This document shows positions 25,579-34,245 of a DNA stretch of 64,000 nucleotides, one piece after another. Under the pieces are notes generated by a model. That model was not told the DNA's origin. It made no database searches and was given only the letters and a program-made list of their open reading frames with translations. Source of the stretch: Chitinophagaceae bacterium PMP191F (lineage in GTDB: Bacteria > Bacteroidota > Bacteroidia > Chitinophagales > Chitinophagaceae); the NCBI GenBank assembly GCA_001302245.1, contig LGYU01000013.1, positions 186,001-250,000 on the forward strand, read 5' to 3'. The first letter of the stretch is position 1, and the number at the start of each line of letters is the position of its first letter. The translations under genes and the position numbers were made by a program.

Positions 25579-26796
25579 TCAGAAGTCTTTATACAACAGG
25601 TATTTTTTCCTGATCTTTTTAAAGTTGTTCAGTGCCGGTTCCCAACTTTTTCGTATGTCTGTTTCCGGTACTCCCTTTTTGATCTGTTGCATCAATACAT
25701 CATTGCCAGCCAGTTTATTAAAGAAATTGTTTTTCAGGAAAAATGAATCCTTTTGCGGAAATAGCTTGTAAGCATTGATGATCCATTTCAGTTGTATTTT
25801 ATTATCAATCTGTTTTAAAACTTCCTGTGGTGTGCCGCTTACATCCCAGCCATAGCAAAGCTGGTCTTTTAGTTTTGGTGCAGTAGCACCGGGTTTACTG
25901 CGTGGCGTGAATGCAGCCAGGTTGTTGGGCAATGTGGGGTGACCAAATAGCTGGAAGGGCTTATCTGTGCCACGTCCTTCGCTGAGTACAGTACCTTCAA
26001 AAAAACAGGTGGATGCATACCAGTATATGGACTGTATATCGGGAAGATTGGGCGAGGGCTTCACGGGCAATACATATTTGCTGCTGTGTGTATAATTGGC
26101 ACAGGGAATTACAGTCAGTTTAAATTGGGGTACACGTTCCTGGTGATACAATTCGCGGGCAGGATCACTCAACCATTCTTCACCCAATAACATTTTAGCA
26201 TATTCACCTATCGTCATACCATATACGATCGGAACAGGTTGCATGCCAACAAATGATTTAAAGGCAGGATCCAGTACAGGGCCATCTACATAGAACCCGT
26301 TGGGATTGGGGCGATCCAGGATAATAAGCGGTTTATTGTTTTCAACGGCCGATTCCATGTATTCCTGCAGTGAAGAAATGTATGTATAGAACCGGGTCCC
26401 TACATCCTGTATATCGAACAACATAATGTCAACTTCTTTCAGATCGGCAGCAGAAGGCTTGCGTTTACTGCCGTACAGCGATACTACCGGGATACCGGTG
26501 CCGGCGTCAGTATAGTTTCCTACTTTTTCACCTGCATCAGCTGTACCACGGAAACCATGTTCAGGGCCAAAGATCACTTTGATGGTAATACCCAGGCGTT
26601 GCAGTGTATCTACCAGGTTGGTATTGCCAACAACGGAGGTCTGGTTGGCAAAGATGGCCACACGTTTTCCCTTCAGGGCCGGCAGGTACAGGCGTGTTTG
26701 TGCAGCCCCGGGTAAAACTGTTTGAGAACCACCCTGGCAAAAGGCTGTTGCTAACAGCAATAAAAGACTGGCAAACAGCAGAGATTTTTTTTTCAT
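25579..26796 (-). CDS. namZ: DUF1343 protein, NamZ-type exo-beta-N-acetylmuramidase
   Basis: 405 residues with a signal peptide (MKKKSLLFASLLLLLATAFC; a Cys at 20 could be a lipobox). DUF1343 family hallmarks are GKRVAIFANQTSVV, FGPEHGFRGTADAGEKV, DIQDVGTRFYTYISSL and LDRPNPNGFYVDGP. The characterised member NamZ releases terminal MurNAc from peptidoglycan fragments. Active-site residues proposed for the family (the EHG and DRPNP motifs) are intact. It is separated from the carbohydrate operon by the regulator and fmt, but together with MurQ gives a route from periplasmic muropeptides to GlcNAc-6-P. That link is inference. No kinase for MurNAc is seen. Confidence 0.85.
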   Translation of the reverse strand: MKKKSLLFASLLLLLATAFCQGGSQTVLPGAAQTRLYLPALKGKRVAIFANQTSVVGNTNLVDTLQRLGITIKVIFGPEHGFRGTADAGEKVGNYTDAGTGIPVVSLYGSKRKPSAADLKEVDIMLFDIQDVGTRFYTYISSLQEYMESAVENNKPLIILDRPNPNGFYVDGPVLDPAFKSFVGMQPVPIVYGMTIGEYAKMLLGEEWLSDPARELYHQERVPQFKLTVIPCANYTHSSKYVLPVKPSPNLPDIQSIYWYASTCFFEGTVLSEGRGTDKPFQLFGHPTLPNNLAAFTPRSKPGATAPKLKDQLCYGWDVSGTPQEVLKQIDNKIQLKWIINAYKLFPQKDSFFLKNNFFNKLAGNDVLMQQIKKGVPETDIRKSWEPALNNFKKIRKKYLLYKDF

Positions 26797-27034
26797 ATTG
26801 GTTGACTTTCAAGTGCTAAAAGGCTGTAACAGAAGGCAAATTACCTGAAAAAACTTTTATTGGCGGCAATGAATTATTCCTGTTACTTTGTTCCGGAAAC
26901 CTGTCTTTATTTCTTGTCCTTTCTGGTTAATATTGTTCTGCTACTAAAGCCCCGGTTAACTAAATAACCGCGCAGATGATTAGAAATTGAAGTGATGATT
27001 TCCGATTATTTTATTCATTTTTAAATAGTTTGTC

Positions 27035-27487
27035 ATGCAACAAGTAAAAAGCGGTGATACTGTAAAAGTTCATTATCATGGCCGCTTAACGGACGGAACC
27101 ACTTTTGACTCTTCTGAAGGTCGTGAACCGTTACAGTTTGAAGTAGGGGCAGGAATGGTGATCGCCGGTTTTGACAATGGCGTAACCGGGATGGGTGTAG
27201 GTGAAAAGAAAACCATTCATATTCCTGTACACGAAGCATACGGTCCTAAAGATGAGAATATGATCGTTGAGTTTCCGATCTCTAACTTCCCTGCAGATCT
27301 GAAACCTGAAGTTGGTATGCAGTTGAACATGACCAATGGTGGCGGACAGGTTATTCCTGTAACTATTACCGAAATAGGTGCTGAGAGTGTAACACTCGAT
27401 GCTAATCATCCCCTGGCTGGTCAGGACCTGGTATTTGATATTGAAGTGGTGGATATCAACAGTCCTTCCCGTATCATTATGCCTTAA
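27035..27487 (+). CDS. FKBP-type peptidyl-prolyl isomerase (SlyD-like)
   Basis: 150 residues, no signal peptide, cytoplasmic. The FKBP domain is interrupted by an IF (insert-in-flap) chaperone domain as in SlyD: VKVHYHGRLTDGTTFDSS, then GMVIAGFDNGVTGMGVGEKK, IF segment about 70-125, closing LAGQDLVFDIEVVDI. It catalyses cis-trans proline isomerisation and assists folding. The His-rich metal-binding tail of E. coli SlyD is absent. It has a strong terminator immediately downstream (27525-27552) and stands alone. Confidence 0.92.
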   Translation: MQQVKSGDTVKVHYHGRLTDGTTFDSSEGREPLQFEVGAGMVIAGFDNGVTGMGVGEKKTIHIPVHEAYGPKDENMIVEFPISNFPADLKPEVGMQLNMTNGGGQVIPVTITEIGAESVTLDANHPLAGQDLVFDIEVVDINSPSRIIMP

Positions 27488-27524
27488 CACACATACAGTA
27501 GTAAATTTTTTTCGATACTATCGT

Positions 27525-27552
27525 AAAATCCCGGTTGCAAGGCCGGGATTTT
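27525..27552 (+). terminator. Intrinsic terminator after FKBP gene
   Basis: Perfect 10-bp stem AAAATCCCGG / CCGGGATTTT around an 8-nt loop, followed by GTTTTTA. It ends the FKBP transcript and argues against the longest in-frame start of the next gene, whose first codons would overlap it. Confidence 0.88.
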
Positions 27553-27583
27553 GTTTTTACATTGGCTCCAAATTCAATTCCCT

Positions 27584-28186
27584 ATGCAAAACATGAGAAC
27601 CAGTTTCATGTGCCTGTTTTTCCTGTGTCTGTTTTCTATGCTCCGTGCACAGGACACTACTACGCTTACTAATAATGCGCTGCGGTTTGCAGATAGTTTA
27701 ATGAAAGCCAGTTATGTTGAAGACTGGAATACATACAGCGCTTTAACCAATTATTCGGCTATTAAATATTACGGGGGTCCTGAATCATTTAAGGAACATG
27801 CTAAAATGGTATATTATCGTATTGAGCGCAAGGAGGATGAGAAACGGGAAAAATTGCGCATGGTACAACTAATGAATGATGGAACGGACCAATGGCAATG
27901 CGTTATTGAAAAAGAGCGTAATACCTATGTTGATAGCCGCAAAGTAAAACTCATTGCATATATCATCGGCCAGTCAATGGACAATGGCGAAAACTGGAAG
28001 TTTGTAGACATAGCCCATAACTCAACGGAGAATATCATTTTTATAATGCCGGCATTGTTCTCTAAAATTGCCGTACCCCCAGGGAAAATGTTGTATGAAG
28101 ATGAAATGCTGGCAGCACAGCAGCAACAGGCTGCTCCGGCTCCTAAACCCAAAACAAAAACCAACACCACCGGAAAGAAGAAATAA
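27584..28186 (+). CDS. Exported hypothetical protein
   Basis: About 200 residues, start placed at MQNMRTSFMCLFF (27584) or MRTSF (27593), because an upstream in-frame start would lie inside the terminator. A signal peptide ends near MLRAQD. The mature part has a helical start (LRFADSLMKASYVEDWNTYS), a small alpha/beta core resembling the cystatin-like/NTF2 fold of many Bacteroidota periplasmic proteins, and an Ala/Gln/Lys-rich tail ending TGKKK. I do not recognise the family. It is flanked by terminators on both sides, so it is monocistronic. Confidence 0.7.
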   Translation: MQNMRTSFMCLFFLCLFSMLRAQDTTTLTNNALRFADSLMKASYVEDWNTYSALTNYSAIKYYGGPESFKEHAKMVYYRIERKEDEKREKLRMVQLMNDGTDQWQCVIEKERNTYVDSRKVKLIAYIIGQSMDNGENWKFVDIAHNSTENIIFIMPALFSKIAVPPGKMLYEDEMLAAQQQQAAPAPKPKTKTNTTGKKK

Positions 28187-28208
28187 TTTTACTTAGTTAT
28201 CCTGATGC

Positions 28209-28238
28209 ACAAAGCCGGAGTTTCAACTCCGGCTTTGT
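28209..28238. terminator. Bidirectional intrinsic terminator
   Basis: Perfect 12-bp stem ACAAAGCCGGAG / CTCCGGCTTTGT with loop TTTCAA. It lies between convergent genes ending at 28186 (+) and 28267 (-). Confidence 0.85.
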
Positions 28239-28266
28239 TGTTTTGAACACGTCTTATTTAGTAATA

Positions 28267-29091
28267 TCATTGCCGGTATACGGGAATGGTTCTTTTGCGG
28301 TAAATAAAATACAGTACCAGCAGGGTAATAACGGAAACAATGGTATCGGCCACTGATCCTTCAAAACCAAAAACGCCGCCGGTAAATAATGGGGTGCCGA
28401 TTAGCTTAAGTTGTAATATACTTTGTAACTCAACACCGCTTACATCATAACCCAATACAGGACCCTGGAAAAAATTCCAGCTAAAATGGAACAGGATGGC
28501 AAACCACAGGTTGCGTGTGTAAATATACCCGATGCCCAGTACCATACCTCCCAGGAAAAGGTTGACAAAGGCCAGTGCCGTAAGGCCTGCATTGCCGGAA
28601 TGAATAGCTGCAAATAATACCGATGAGATCAGCAATGCTACCCATGGCCGCAATGATTGCAACAGGTTATTCAGAATATATCCTCTGAACACCAGTTCTT
28701 CACCAATAGCAACCATCATCATTAATACAATAGCTGATAAAAAGTCTGCAATGCTGAATGTAATGGCGGTCCAATGAAGTATATTAAACAAGTAAAGCAG
28801 CAAACATCCTGCCCCCAGCATAACCGGGGCCAATAGTAAACCGGTTACTGCATTGCCCGTTTGCCATTGCAATCCCAGGCTTTTAACAGAACGGGCGTCT
28901 ATAAAGAGCCTGAAAAAAACAACCAAACTCACCGATACCAGTGTATTGATAGTTACTACAAGAAAGGGCGACACGCCTGTAACCATAAACATGGCTACCA
29001 CCAGCAGTATGTTGAGGTAAGCAATGCAAAATATTGTTACCCGCACCCATCCTTTTGTAATCATTGGAGTTCTGTTAGCGCGTAATGCCAT
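28267..29091 (-). CDS. CPBP-family intramembrane metalloprotease
   Basis: 274 residues with about eight hydrophobic helices. The type II CAAX-prenyl-protease-like (CPBP/Abi) motifs are present in order: EELVFRGYILNNL (the EExxxR motif), then FAAIHSGN (His) and LFHFSWNFFQG (HxxxN-like). Family members cleave membrane substrates or act in bacteriocin self-immunity; the substrate here is unknown. It diverges from pepT across only 32 bp, with a candidate -7 element for the minus strand at 29108-29115. It is monocistronic. Confidence 0.88.
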   Translation of the reverse strand: MALRANRTPMITKGWVRVTIFCIAYLNILLVVAMFMVTGVSPFLVVTINTLVSVSLVVFFRLFIDARSVKSLGLQWQTGNAVTGLLLAPVMLGAGCLLLYLFNILHWTAITFSIADFLSAIVLMMMVAIGEELVFRGYILNNLLQSLRPWVALLISSVLFAAIHSGNAGLTALAFVNLFLGGMVLGIGYIYTRNLWFAILFHFSWNFFQGPVLGYDVSGVELQSILQLKLIGTPLFTGGVFGFEGSVADTIVSVITLLVLYFIYRKRTIPVYRQ

Positions 29092-29107
29092 AGAAATTAT
29101 ATCTTGC

Positions 29108-29134
29108 CAAAAATACAGCTTACATGTTGCACAA
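29108..29134 (-). promoter_or_regulatory. Candidate promoter of the CPBP protease gene
   Basis: On the minus strand TATTTTTG fits the Bacteroidota -7 element TAnnTTTG, with a TTG 16 bp upstream (inside the start of pepT). It would start transcription about 10 nt before the CPBP start codon. Spacing is slightly short of the usual 17-23. Confidence 0.35.
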
Positions 29135-30377
29135 TTACAGTTTTACGGTAAAGGAAAGATTTCTGCGGTATGTACAGATAGATACGCAAAGCGATCCTGC
29201 GGCGACAACGTTCCCGTCTACAGGCAAACAAAAAGACCTGGGGCAGTTGCTGGTGCATGAGTTGCAGCAATTGGGCATTGCTGATGCTCACCTGGATGAA
29301 CATGGCTATGTGTATGCTACCATTGCTGCTAATACTGTAAAACAAGTACCGGTGATCTGTTTTTGCGCGCATATGGATACGGCGCCGGACTGTACGGGTA
29401 CCGGTGTAAAACCCATTGTGCACAGCAATTATGACGGTGGCGATATTGTGTTGCCCGATGATACCACCCAGGTTATTTCACCCATAGAACATCCTTATCT
29501 GCTGAAAAAGAAAGGTGATGATATTATAACAGCATCCGGTACCACTTTGCTTGGAGCCGATGATAAAGCAGGTGTAGCGGTGATCATGGATATGGCACAT
29601 TACCTGGTAGCACATCCTGATGTAAAACATGGAACTATCAAAATACTGTTTACACCCGACGAAGAAATTGGTCGTGGTGTAGATAAAGTAGATCTGGCAA
29701 AACTGGGGGCTGATTTTGCTTACACACTGGATGGGGGTGAACTGGGATCGTATGAAGATGAAACCTTTTCGGCCGATAGTGTTACTATTACTTTTCATGG
29801 CATCAGCGCACACCCGGGGTATGCAAAAGATAAAATGGTCAATGCACTGAAAGTAGCCGCCAACTTCCTGGATTCATTGCCCAAAGATGAACTGGCTCCC
29901 GAAGCCACTGAAGGGCGGTATGGGTTTGTACATCCTGTACAGATGGAAGGTATTACTGAAAAAGCAAGTATGCAGTTCATCATCCGCGATTTTGTAACCC
30001 GTAAACTGGAGGCTTACGAAAATTACCTGCGTGATATACTGGATGAAACCCTGAAACGGTTTCCGGGTGCCAAAGCCGATTTTGTGGTGAAGGAGCAATA
30101 CCGCAATATGAAAGAAATATTGGATCTGCATCCACAGGTATCAGCCTACGCAAAAGAAGCGATTGAACGCGCAGGTGTTGAAGTAATTGAAATGAGCGCA
30201 CGTGGTGGTACAGATGGTTCAAGATTGTCGTTTATGGGATTGCCCTGCCCCAATATATTCACCGGGGAAATGGCTTTTCATGGTAAACATGAATATGTAA
30301 GCGTACAGGACATGGAGAAAAGTGTAACCTCTATAGTACACCTGGCGCAGATCTGGGAGGAAAAGAGCGCTGATTAA
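29124..30377 (+). CDS. pepT: Peptidase T (aminotripeptidase)
   Basis: M20-family dinuclear zinc aminopeptidase of 417 residues that removes the N-terminal residue from tripeptides in the cytoplasm. Zinc ligands and catalytic residues are visible: HMDTAPD (first His/Asp), LGADDKAG (bridging Asp), PDEEIGRG (general-base Glu plus ligand), TLDGGELG, and the closing MAFHGKHEYVS His. The lid domain lies at about 215-330. The length and start (MLHNYSFTVKERFLRY) match PepT. Confidence 0.96.
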   Translation: MLHNYSFTVKERFLRYVQIDTQSDPAATTFPSTGKQKDLGQLLVHELQQLGIADAHLDEHGYVYATIAANTVKQVPVICFCAHMDTAPDCTGTGVKPIVHSNYDGGDIVLPDDTTQVISPIEHPYLLKKKGDDIITASGTTLLGADDKAGVAVIMDMAHYLVAHPDVKHGTIKILFTPDEEIGRGVDKVDLAKLGADFAYTLDGGELGSYEDETFSADSVTITFHGISAHPGYAKDKMVNALKVAANFLDSLPKDELAPEATEGRYGFVHPVQMEGITEKASMQFIIRDFVTRKLEAYENYLRDILDETLKRFPGAKADFVVKEQYRNMKEILDLHPQVSAYAKEAIERAGVEVIEMSARGGTDGSRLSFMGLPCPNIFTGEMAFHGKHEYVSVQDMEKSVTSIVHLAQIWEEKSAD

Positions 30378-30464
30378 TAGATTGAAGTAGGTTTTACAGA
30401 CAGCTTTTCCTGCTTTAACACATCTGTTGCAATAACAATTGTATACTAACCGTTTGCTCTGTCC

Positions 30465-31598
30465 ATGCGTTATCTTCCTGTATATCTTTTATTGCTGGCA
30501 GGTTTGCACTGTTCTGCACAGAACCTTGTGGTGAATGGTGGTTTTGAAGATGAAAATATCTGTACAGAATATCAAAAGAATTGTGCGCCCGAAGGCTGGC
30601 TGGCCACCTCATTATGGGCCAATTATTATTTTGACCAGGGACCAGCCAACAGTGGTACACATTTTATAGGACTGACAGCAGGTAACCTTAGCAAACCAGC
30701 GCTGCGCAATTTTATCCGAACGCCGTTGCTTTGCGGATTACGTGCAGGGGCGCAGTACAGGCTTTCTTTTTTTATACGCTCGCAAAACAAAGTACTGGAC
30801 AGTATAGGAATTTACTTTTCACCGGATGACTACCTGTATGATAAAAGATATTTTAAAGACATCAATCCGCAGCTATGGTCTCCTGATCGCATCAATCCAC
30901 AACAGTTGAACGTTAATAGCTGGCAAAAAATGGAATTTGTGTATACTGCCAGGGGCGACGAAGCCTTTATGACCATTGGCAATTTTAAACGTATTGATTA
31001 TACCGGCATTTCTAAAACTGAATTCCGGAACGATTATTATTTTTTCCTGGATGATGTATGGCTGGTACCTGCAGATCCGCATGAGCAACTGTGTGCCTGT
31101 GCAGACAGTATGAGAACTGCTATTTACAGCGATGATGCCCGGCATCAGTACCTGGAAAGAAAGATTTACTACATGCGTAAACAACCGTCGGCAAAAGTAG
31201 TGCTGGCACGTACGCGGTTAAAACTGCCACCGGTACAGCGGGTTGATACCCTGATCATTCCTGATATCTTTTTTGCCACTGCCCGCTATGAACTGACATC
31301 CAAAAGCTTTATGGTATTGGATAGCTTTGCCCGCAAACTGGCTAACTATCATATAGACTCCGTTATCATAGAAGGACACACAGATAGCGTGGGCAAGCTG
31401 ATCTATAACCAGGAGCTTTCGCAGAACAGGGCTATATCTGTAAAGAATTACCTTTCAAAAGCGGTTCCGCTGCAAGAAGCTTTTTTCACCACCAGGGGCT
31501 TTGCTTACCTGAGGCCGGTTGCCACCAACCGCACACCAGCAGGCCGCCAGCAGAATAGAAGGGTAGAGATCTTTGTGTATCGTAAGGAAGTTGATTGA
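30465..31598 (+). CDS. OmpA-family protein with exported N-terminal domain
   Basis: 377 residues with signal peptide MRYLPVYLLLLAGLHCSAQ. The N-terminal half (NLVVNGGFEDENICTEYQ) looks like the galactose-binding/jelly-roll domain often fused in Bacteroidota. The C-terminal OmpA peptidoglycan-binding domain (about 265-375) has FATARYELTSKS, IIEGHTDSVGK and the closing QNRRVEIFVYRK, in which Asp and Arg contact diaminopimelate. It probably tethers the outer membrane or a surface structure to the cell wall. There is no obvious operon partner. The repeat-rich gap 31599-31850 follows. Confidence 0.85.
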   Translation: MRYLPVYLLLLAGLHCSAQNLVVNGGFEDENICTEYQKNCAPEGWLATSLWANYYFDQGPANSGTHFIGLTAGNLSKPALRNFIRTPLLCGLRAGAQYRLSFFIRSQNKVLDSIGIYFSPDDYLYDKRYFKDINPQLWSPDRINPQQLNVNSWQKMEFVYTARGDEAFMTIGNFKRIDYTGISKTEFRNDYYFFLDDVWLVPADPHEQLCACADSMRTAIYSDDARHQYLERKIYYMRKQPSAKVVLARTRLKLPPVQRVDTLIIPDIFFATARYELTSKSFMVLDSFARKLANYHIDSVIIEGHTDSVGKLIYNQELSQNRAISVKNYLSKAVPLQEAFFTTRGFAYLRPVATNRTPAGRQQNRRVEIFVYRKEVD

Positions 31599-31850
31599 GA
31601 AAGGCACAAGGTTTAAGGTACAAGGAGGTCTGAAATCTGAGATCAGAAGTCAGAAAGAATGAACAGATAGCTTGATGGTTATGTGGTTTGATTGTTATAG
31701 CCGATAACTATAGAGCCATCTGACAATTCAACAGTTTTCTTGTAAGATTGATGCAATCTGAAAATTGCTCACTGAAATACGAAATATTCAATTCATCAGG
31801 AAAACACGAATATCAGAACCGTAACGAAACATCCCAAACCCGCAACTATT
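31599..31850. repeat. Repeat-rich convergent gap
   Basis: Directly after the OmpA-like stop, GGCACAAGGTTTAAGG (start word also found at about 50994) is followed by GAGGTCTGAAATC and GATCAGAAGTCAGAAAGAA. These words recur at 34031-34048 and, on the other strand, near 58097-58130. Then comes a 69-bp dispersed repeat copy (31666-31734). No gene is visible. Confidence 0.6.
31666..31734 (+). repeat. Dispersed intergenic repeat, copy A (69 bp)
   Basis: By hand alignment 56 of 69 positions match the reverse complement of 44660-44728 without gaps. Both contain TGGTTTGATTGTTATA, CGATA, ATAGAGC and CAATTCAAC. The outer arms (GGTTTGATTG and CAATTCAAC) can pair imperfectly, so the element is hairpin-like. 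Confidence 0.75.
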
Positions 31851-32834
31851 CTACATTTTCCTGGCAGTAATATCCTTAATGATCAGTTCCGCATGTTCCC
31901 GCGAGTTTTCAATGAACCAGGTATGTGTATCCATGCCACCGCACACCACACCGGCAAGATAAATGCCTGGCATGTTAGTTTCCATAGTAGTGGAATTATA
32001 GGTTGGTTGCAGTTTTTCATCACTGGATAACTGAATGCCGGCCTGGCGTAAGAAATCAAAATTGGGTTGATAGCCAGTCATGGCAATAACATAATCATTG
32101 GGAATTGTGATCATTCCATCGGGAGTCTGGATATCCACTTCATGCGGACGAATGGCTTTTAACGTGGCATGAAAATATGCTTTTACACTGCCTTCTTTAA
32201 TACGATTTTCCATATCCGGTCTTACCCAGTATTTCACACGCTTGCCAATTTCACCACTGCGGATCACCATGGTTACATCGGCTCCTTTGCGGTAAGTTTC
32301 CAGTGCTGCATCCACTGCTGAATTGTTGGCGCCTATCACCACCACTTTATGCATGGCATAAAAATGCGGGTCTTTATAATAATGCACCACTTTGGGCAGG
32401 TCTTCGCCAGGTATGCCTAGCTTTACCGGTATATCATAAAAACCAATGGCAATAATGATATTGCGGCCTTTATATTGATTTAAAGCGGTAGAAACAGTAT
32501 AACCATCATTGCCAGGCTGAATACTTTCTGCTTTTTGCCCCAGTTGAATGTTAAGGTGCTGTGAAGTAGCTACACGTCTGTAATATTCCAGCGCTTCGGG
32601 CCGGGTAGGTTTGATATTATTGGATACAAAGGGAATACCACCGATCTCCAGTTTTTCAGAAGTGGAGAAAAAGGTCATGTTCGAGGGATAGTTGTATAGG
32701 GAATTGACCAGGCATCCTTTCTCCAGGATACAGTAGCTCAATCCTGCTTTTTGCGCTTCCAGTCCACAGGCCAGTCCTATAGGGCCGCCACCGATAATAA
32801 TGATATCGTATACGGTTGTTGTTGCTGTTGTCAT
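31851..32834 (-). CDS. ypdA: YpdA-family FAD/NAD(P) oxidoreductase (putative bacillithiol disulfide reductase)
   Basis: 327 residues in the single-domain-pair flavoprotein group that includes YpdA/Bdr. It has FAD motif IIIIGGGPIGLACG, the family-specific LVNSLYNYPSNMTFFSTSEK, NAD(P) motif VVIGANNSAVDAAL and C-terminal FAD motif PGIYLAGVVCGG. In Firmicutes YpdA the redox Cys14 sits inside GGGPCG. Here that position is Ile19, with a cysteine four residues later (C23), so the thiol mechanism may be shifted or different. It diverges from the SPFH gene. The family is clear; bacillithiol use by this organism is not shown by anything in the window. Confidence 0.85.
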   Translation of the reverse strand: MTTATTTVYDIIIIGGGPIGLACGLEAQKAGLSYCILEKGCLVNSLYNYPSNMTFFSTSEKLEIGGIPFVSNNIKPTRPEALEYYRRVATSQHLNIQLGQKAESIQPGNDGYTVSTALNQYKGRNIIIAIGFYDIPVKLGIPGEDLPKVVHYYKDPHFYAMHKVVVIGANNSAVDAALETYRKGADVTMVIRSGEIGKRVKYWVRPDMENRIKEGSVKAYFHATLKAIRPHEVDIQTPDGMITIPNDYVIAMTGYQPNFDFLRQAGIQLSSDEKLQPTYNSTTMETNMPGIYLAGVVCGGMDTHTWFIENSREHAELIIKDITARKM

Positions 32835-32920
32835 GATACATAAAGGTAAGCCGATGTGATGAAATGATTCCCGTATGAGAAGCGGAAAAAATGTATTTTC
32901 AATGTCAAATAATCATTGTT

Positions 32921-33841
32921 ATGGCCTTACTTTCTACATACTGGTGGGTAATCATTGTTATCCTGCTCATTTTTGCAGGATTAAAAACCATTAACCAGGG
33001 TACCATTGGTGTGGTAACCGTATTTGGTAAATATCAACGTGTGCTTTCTCCGGGATTGCGATTGCTGATCCCGTTCATTGAACAGATTTACAAAAAGATC
33101 AGTATCCAGAACCGTTCTGTTGAAATGGAATTCCAGGCGGTAACGGCAGATCAGGCCAATGTATATTTCAAAAGCATGTTGCTGTATGCTGTACAGAATG
33201 CAGAAGAAGAGACCATTAAAAAAGTAGCATTCAAATTTGTGAGTGAGCGTGATCTGATGCAGGCGCTTACAAGAACTATTGAAGGAACTATCCGCTCTTT
33301 TGTTGCCACCAAACGGCAGGCGGAAATTCTTGCTCTGCGTAAAGAGATCGTAGAATATGTAAAAGAACAGATCGATCACTTGTTGGAAGACTGGGGTTAT
33401 CACCTGCTGGATCTACAGATCAACGATATTACATTCGATAAGGCCATTATGGATTCTATGAGCAGGGTAGTGGCCAGCAACAACCTCAAAGCTGCTGCTG
33501 AAAATGAGGGTCAGGCTTTATTGATCACCAAAACCAAATCGGCTGAAGCAGAAGGTAACGCCATCAAAATTGCTGCGGAAGCTGAGCGGCAGGCAGCGCA
33601 ATTGCGTGGTCAGGGTGTGGCTTTGTTTCGTGAAGAAGTGGCAAAGGGTATGAGCCAGGCTGCAGAGCAAATGAAGCAGGCTAACCTTGATACCAATGTG
33701 ATCCTGTTCAGCATGTGGACTGAAGCGATTAAAAACTTTGCAGAAGCCGGTAAAGGCAATGTGATCTTTCTGGATGGCAGCAGCGAAGGTATGCAGCGCA
33801 CCATGAAACAGATCATTGCCATGATGGAAATGAAGAAGTAA
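32921..33841 (+). CDS. SPFH/band 7 membrane protein
   Basis: 306 residues after choosing ATG 32921 (MALLSTYWWVII), which starts just before the single N-terminal membrane helix; an upstream in-frame ATG at 32891 adds a non-helical leader. The band 7 domain runs from about 25 to 200 (TIGVVTVFGKYQRVLSPGLR), then an Ala/Glu-rich coiled coil (KSAEAEGNAIKIAAEAERQA) and a short C-tail. Stomatin/HflK-like proteins of this kind form large membrane rings that organise microdomains or regulate FtsH-type proteases. No NfeD partner is adjacent. Confidence 0.88.
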   Translation: MALLSTYWWVIIVILLIFAGLKTINQGTIGVVTVFGKYQRVLSPGLRLLIPFIEQIYKKISIQNRSVEMEFQAVTADQANVYFKSMLLYAVQNAEEETIKKVAFKFVSERDLMQALTRTIEGTIRSFVATKRQAEILALRKEIVEYVKEQIDHLLEDWGYHLLDLQINDITFDKAIMDSMSRVVASNNLKAAAENEGQALLITKTKSAEAEGNAIKIAAEAERQAAQLRGQGVALFREEVAKGMSQAAEQMKQANLDTNVILFSMWTEAIKNFAEAGKGNVIFLDGSSEGMQRTMKQIIAMMEMKK

Positions 33842-34245
33842 TGAAAGTCCGGAAAACTGGAAGTTAAAAAGACAGTGAGCCACGAGCTTCGTGCCACAAG
33901 CAACACAAGCTCCGGAGAGGTGAAATGCAGAAAACCTGACCGCAGAGAAAGTGAGAAGCGGAGGTTGCGCAGAAGTCCTTCATCGTAGTCTCTTGTGGCT
34001 CATGTTCTCTGAGGTGAAAAGGAAACCCAGGATCAGAAGTCTGAAAGAAATACGAAGTTTTAGGTACGTTCTCGTCATTATTGCTAACACCTAAAAGCTA
34101 ACAGCTAATACTTCACGAACCCAAAACCTCAAACGTTAAACCCTTAACTAGGGGTACGATCATAACAAAGTTTTAAGAAATATTATCCGCTTACGGGCGT
34201 TTTAGGCACACATTTGTTTACATTTACACCATTAAAATTCAATGA
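33842..34245. repeat. 404-bp gap built of degenerate intergenic repeats
   Basis: No gene on either strand. It contains GTGAGCCAC / GTGGCTCAT as an inverted pair about 110 bp apart, and two copies of GAGGTGAAA (33917-33925 and 34011-34019). It also contains GATCAGAAGTCTGAAAGAA (also at 31641) and a 63-bp unit (34043-34105) that recurs at 51020-51082. The end of the gap should contain the exbB promoter. Confidence 0.6.
34043..34105 (+). repeat. 63-bp dispersed repeat, copy 1
   Basis: Hand alignment with 51020-51082 gives 48 of 63 identical positions without gaps. The best-conserved part is ACCTAAAAGC and its flanks (GCTAAcACCTAAAAGCtAACA). Both copies follow a plus-strand gene. Confidence 0.65.

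Noticed and set aside
33842-34245. CRISPR-like or tandem repeat array in the repeat-rich gaps
   Set aside because: Words recur but without constant repeat length or spacer spacing, and no cas genes are present.
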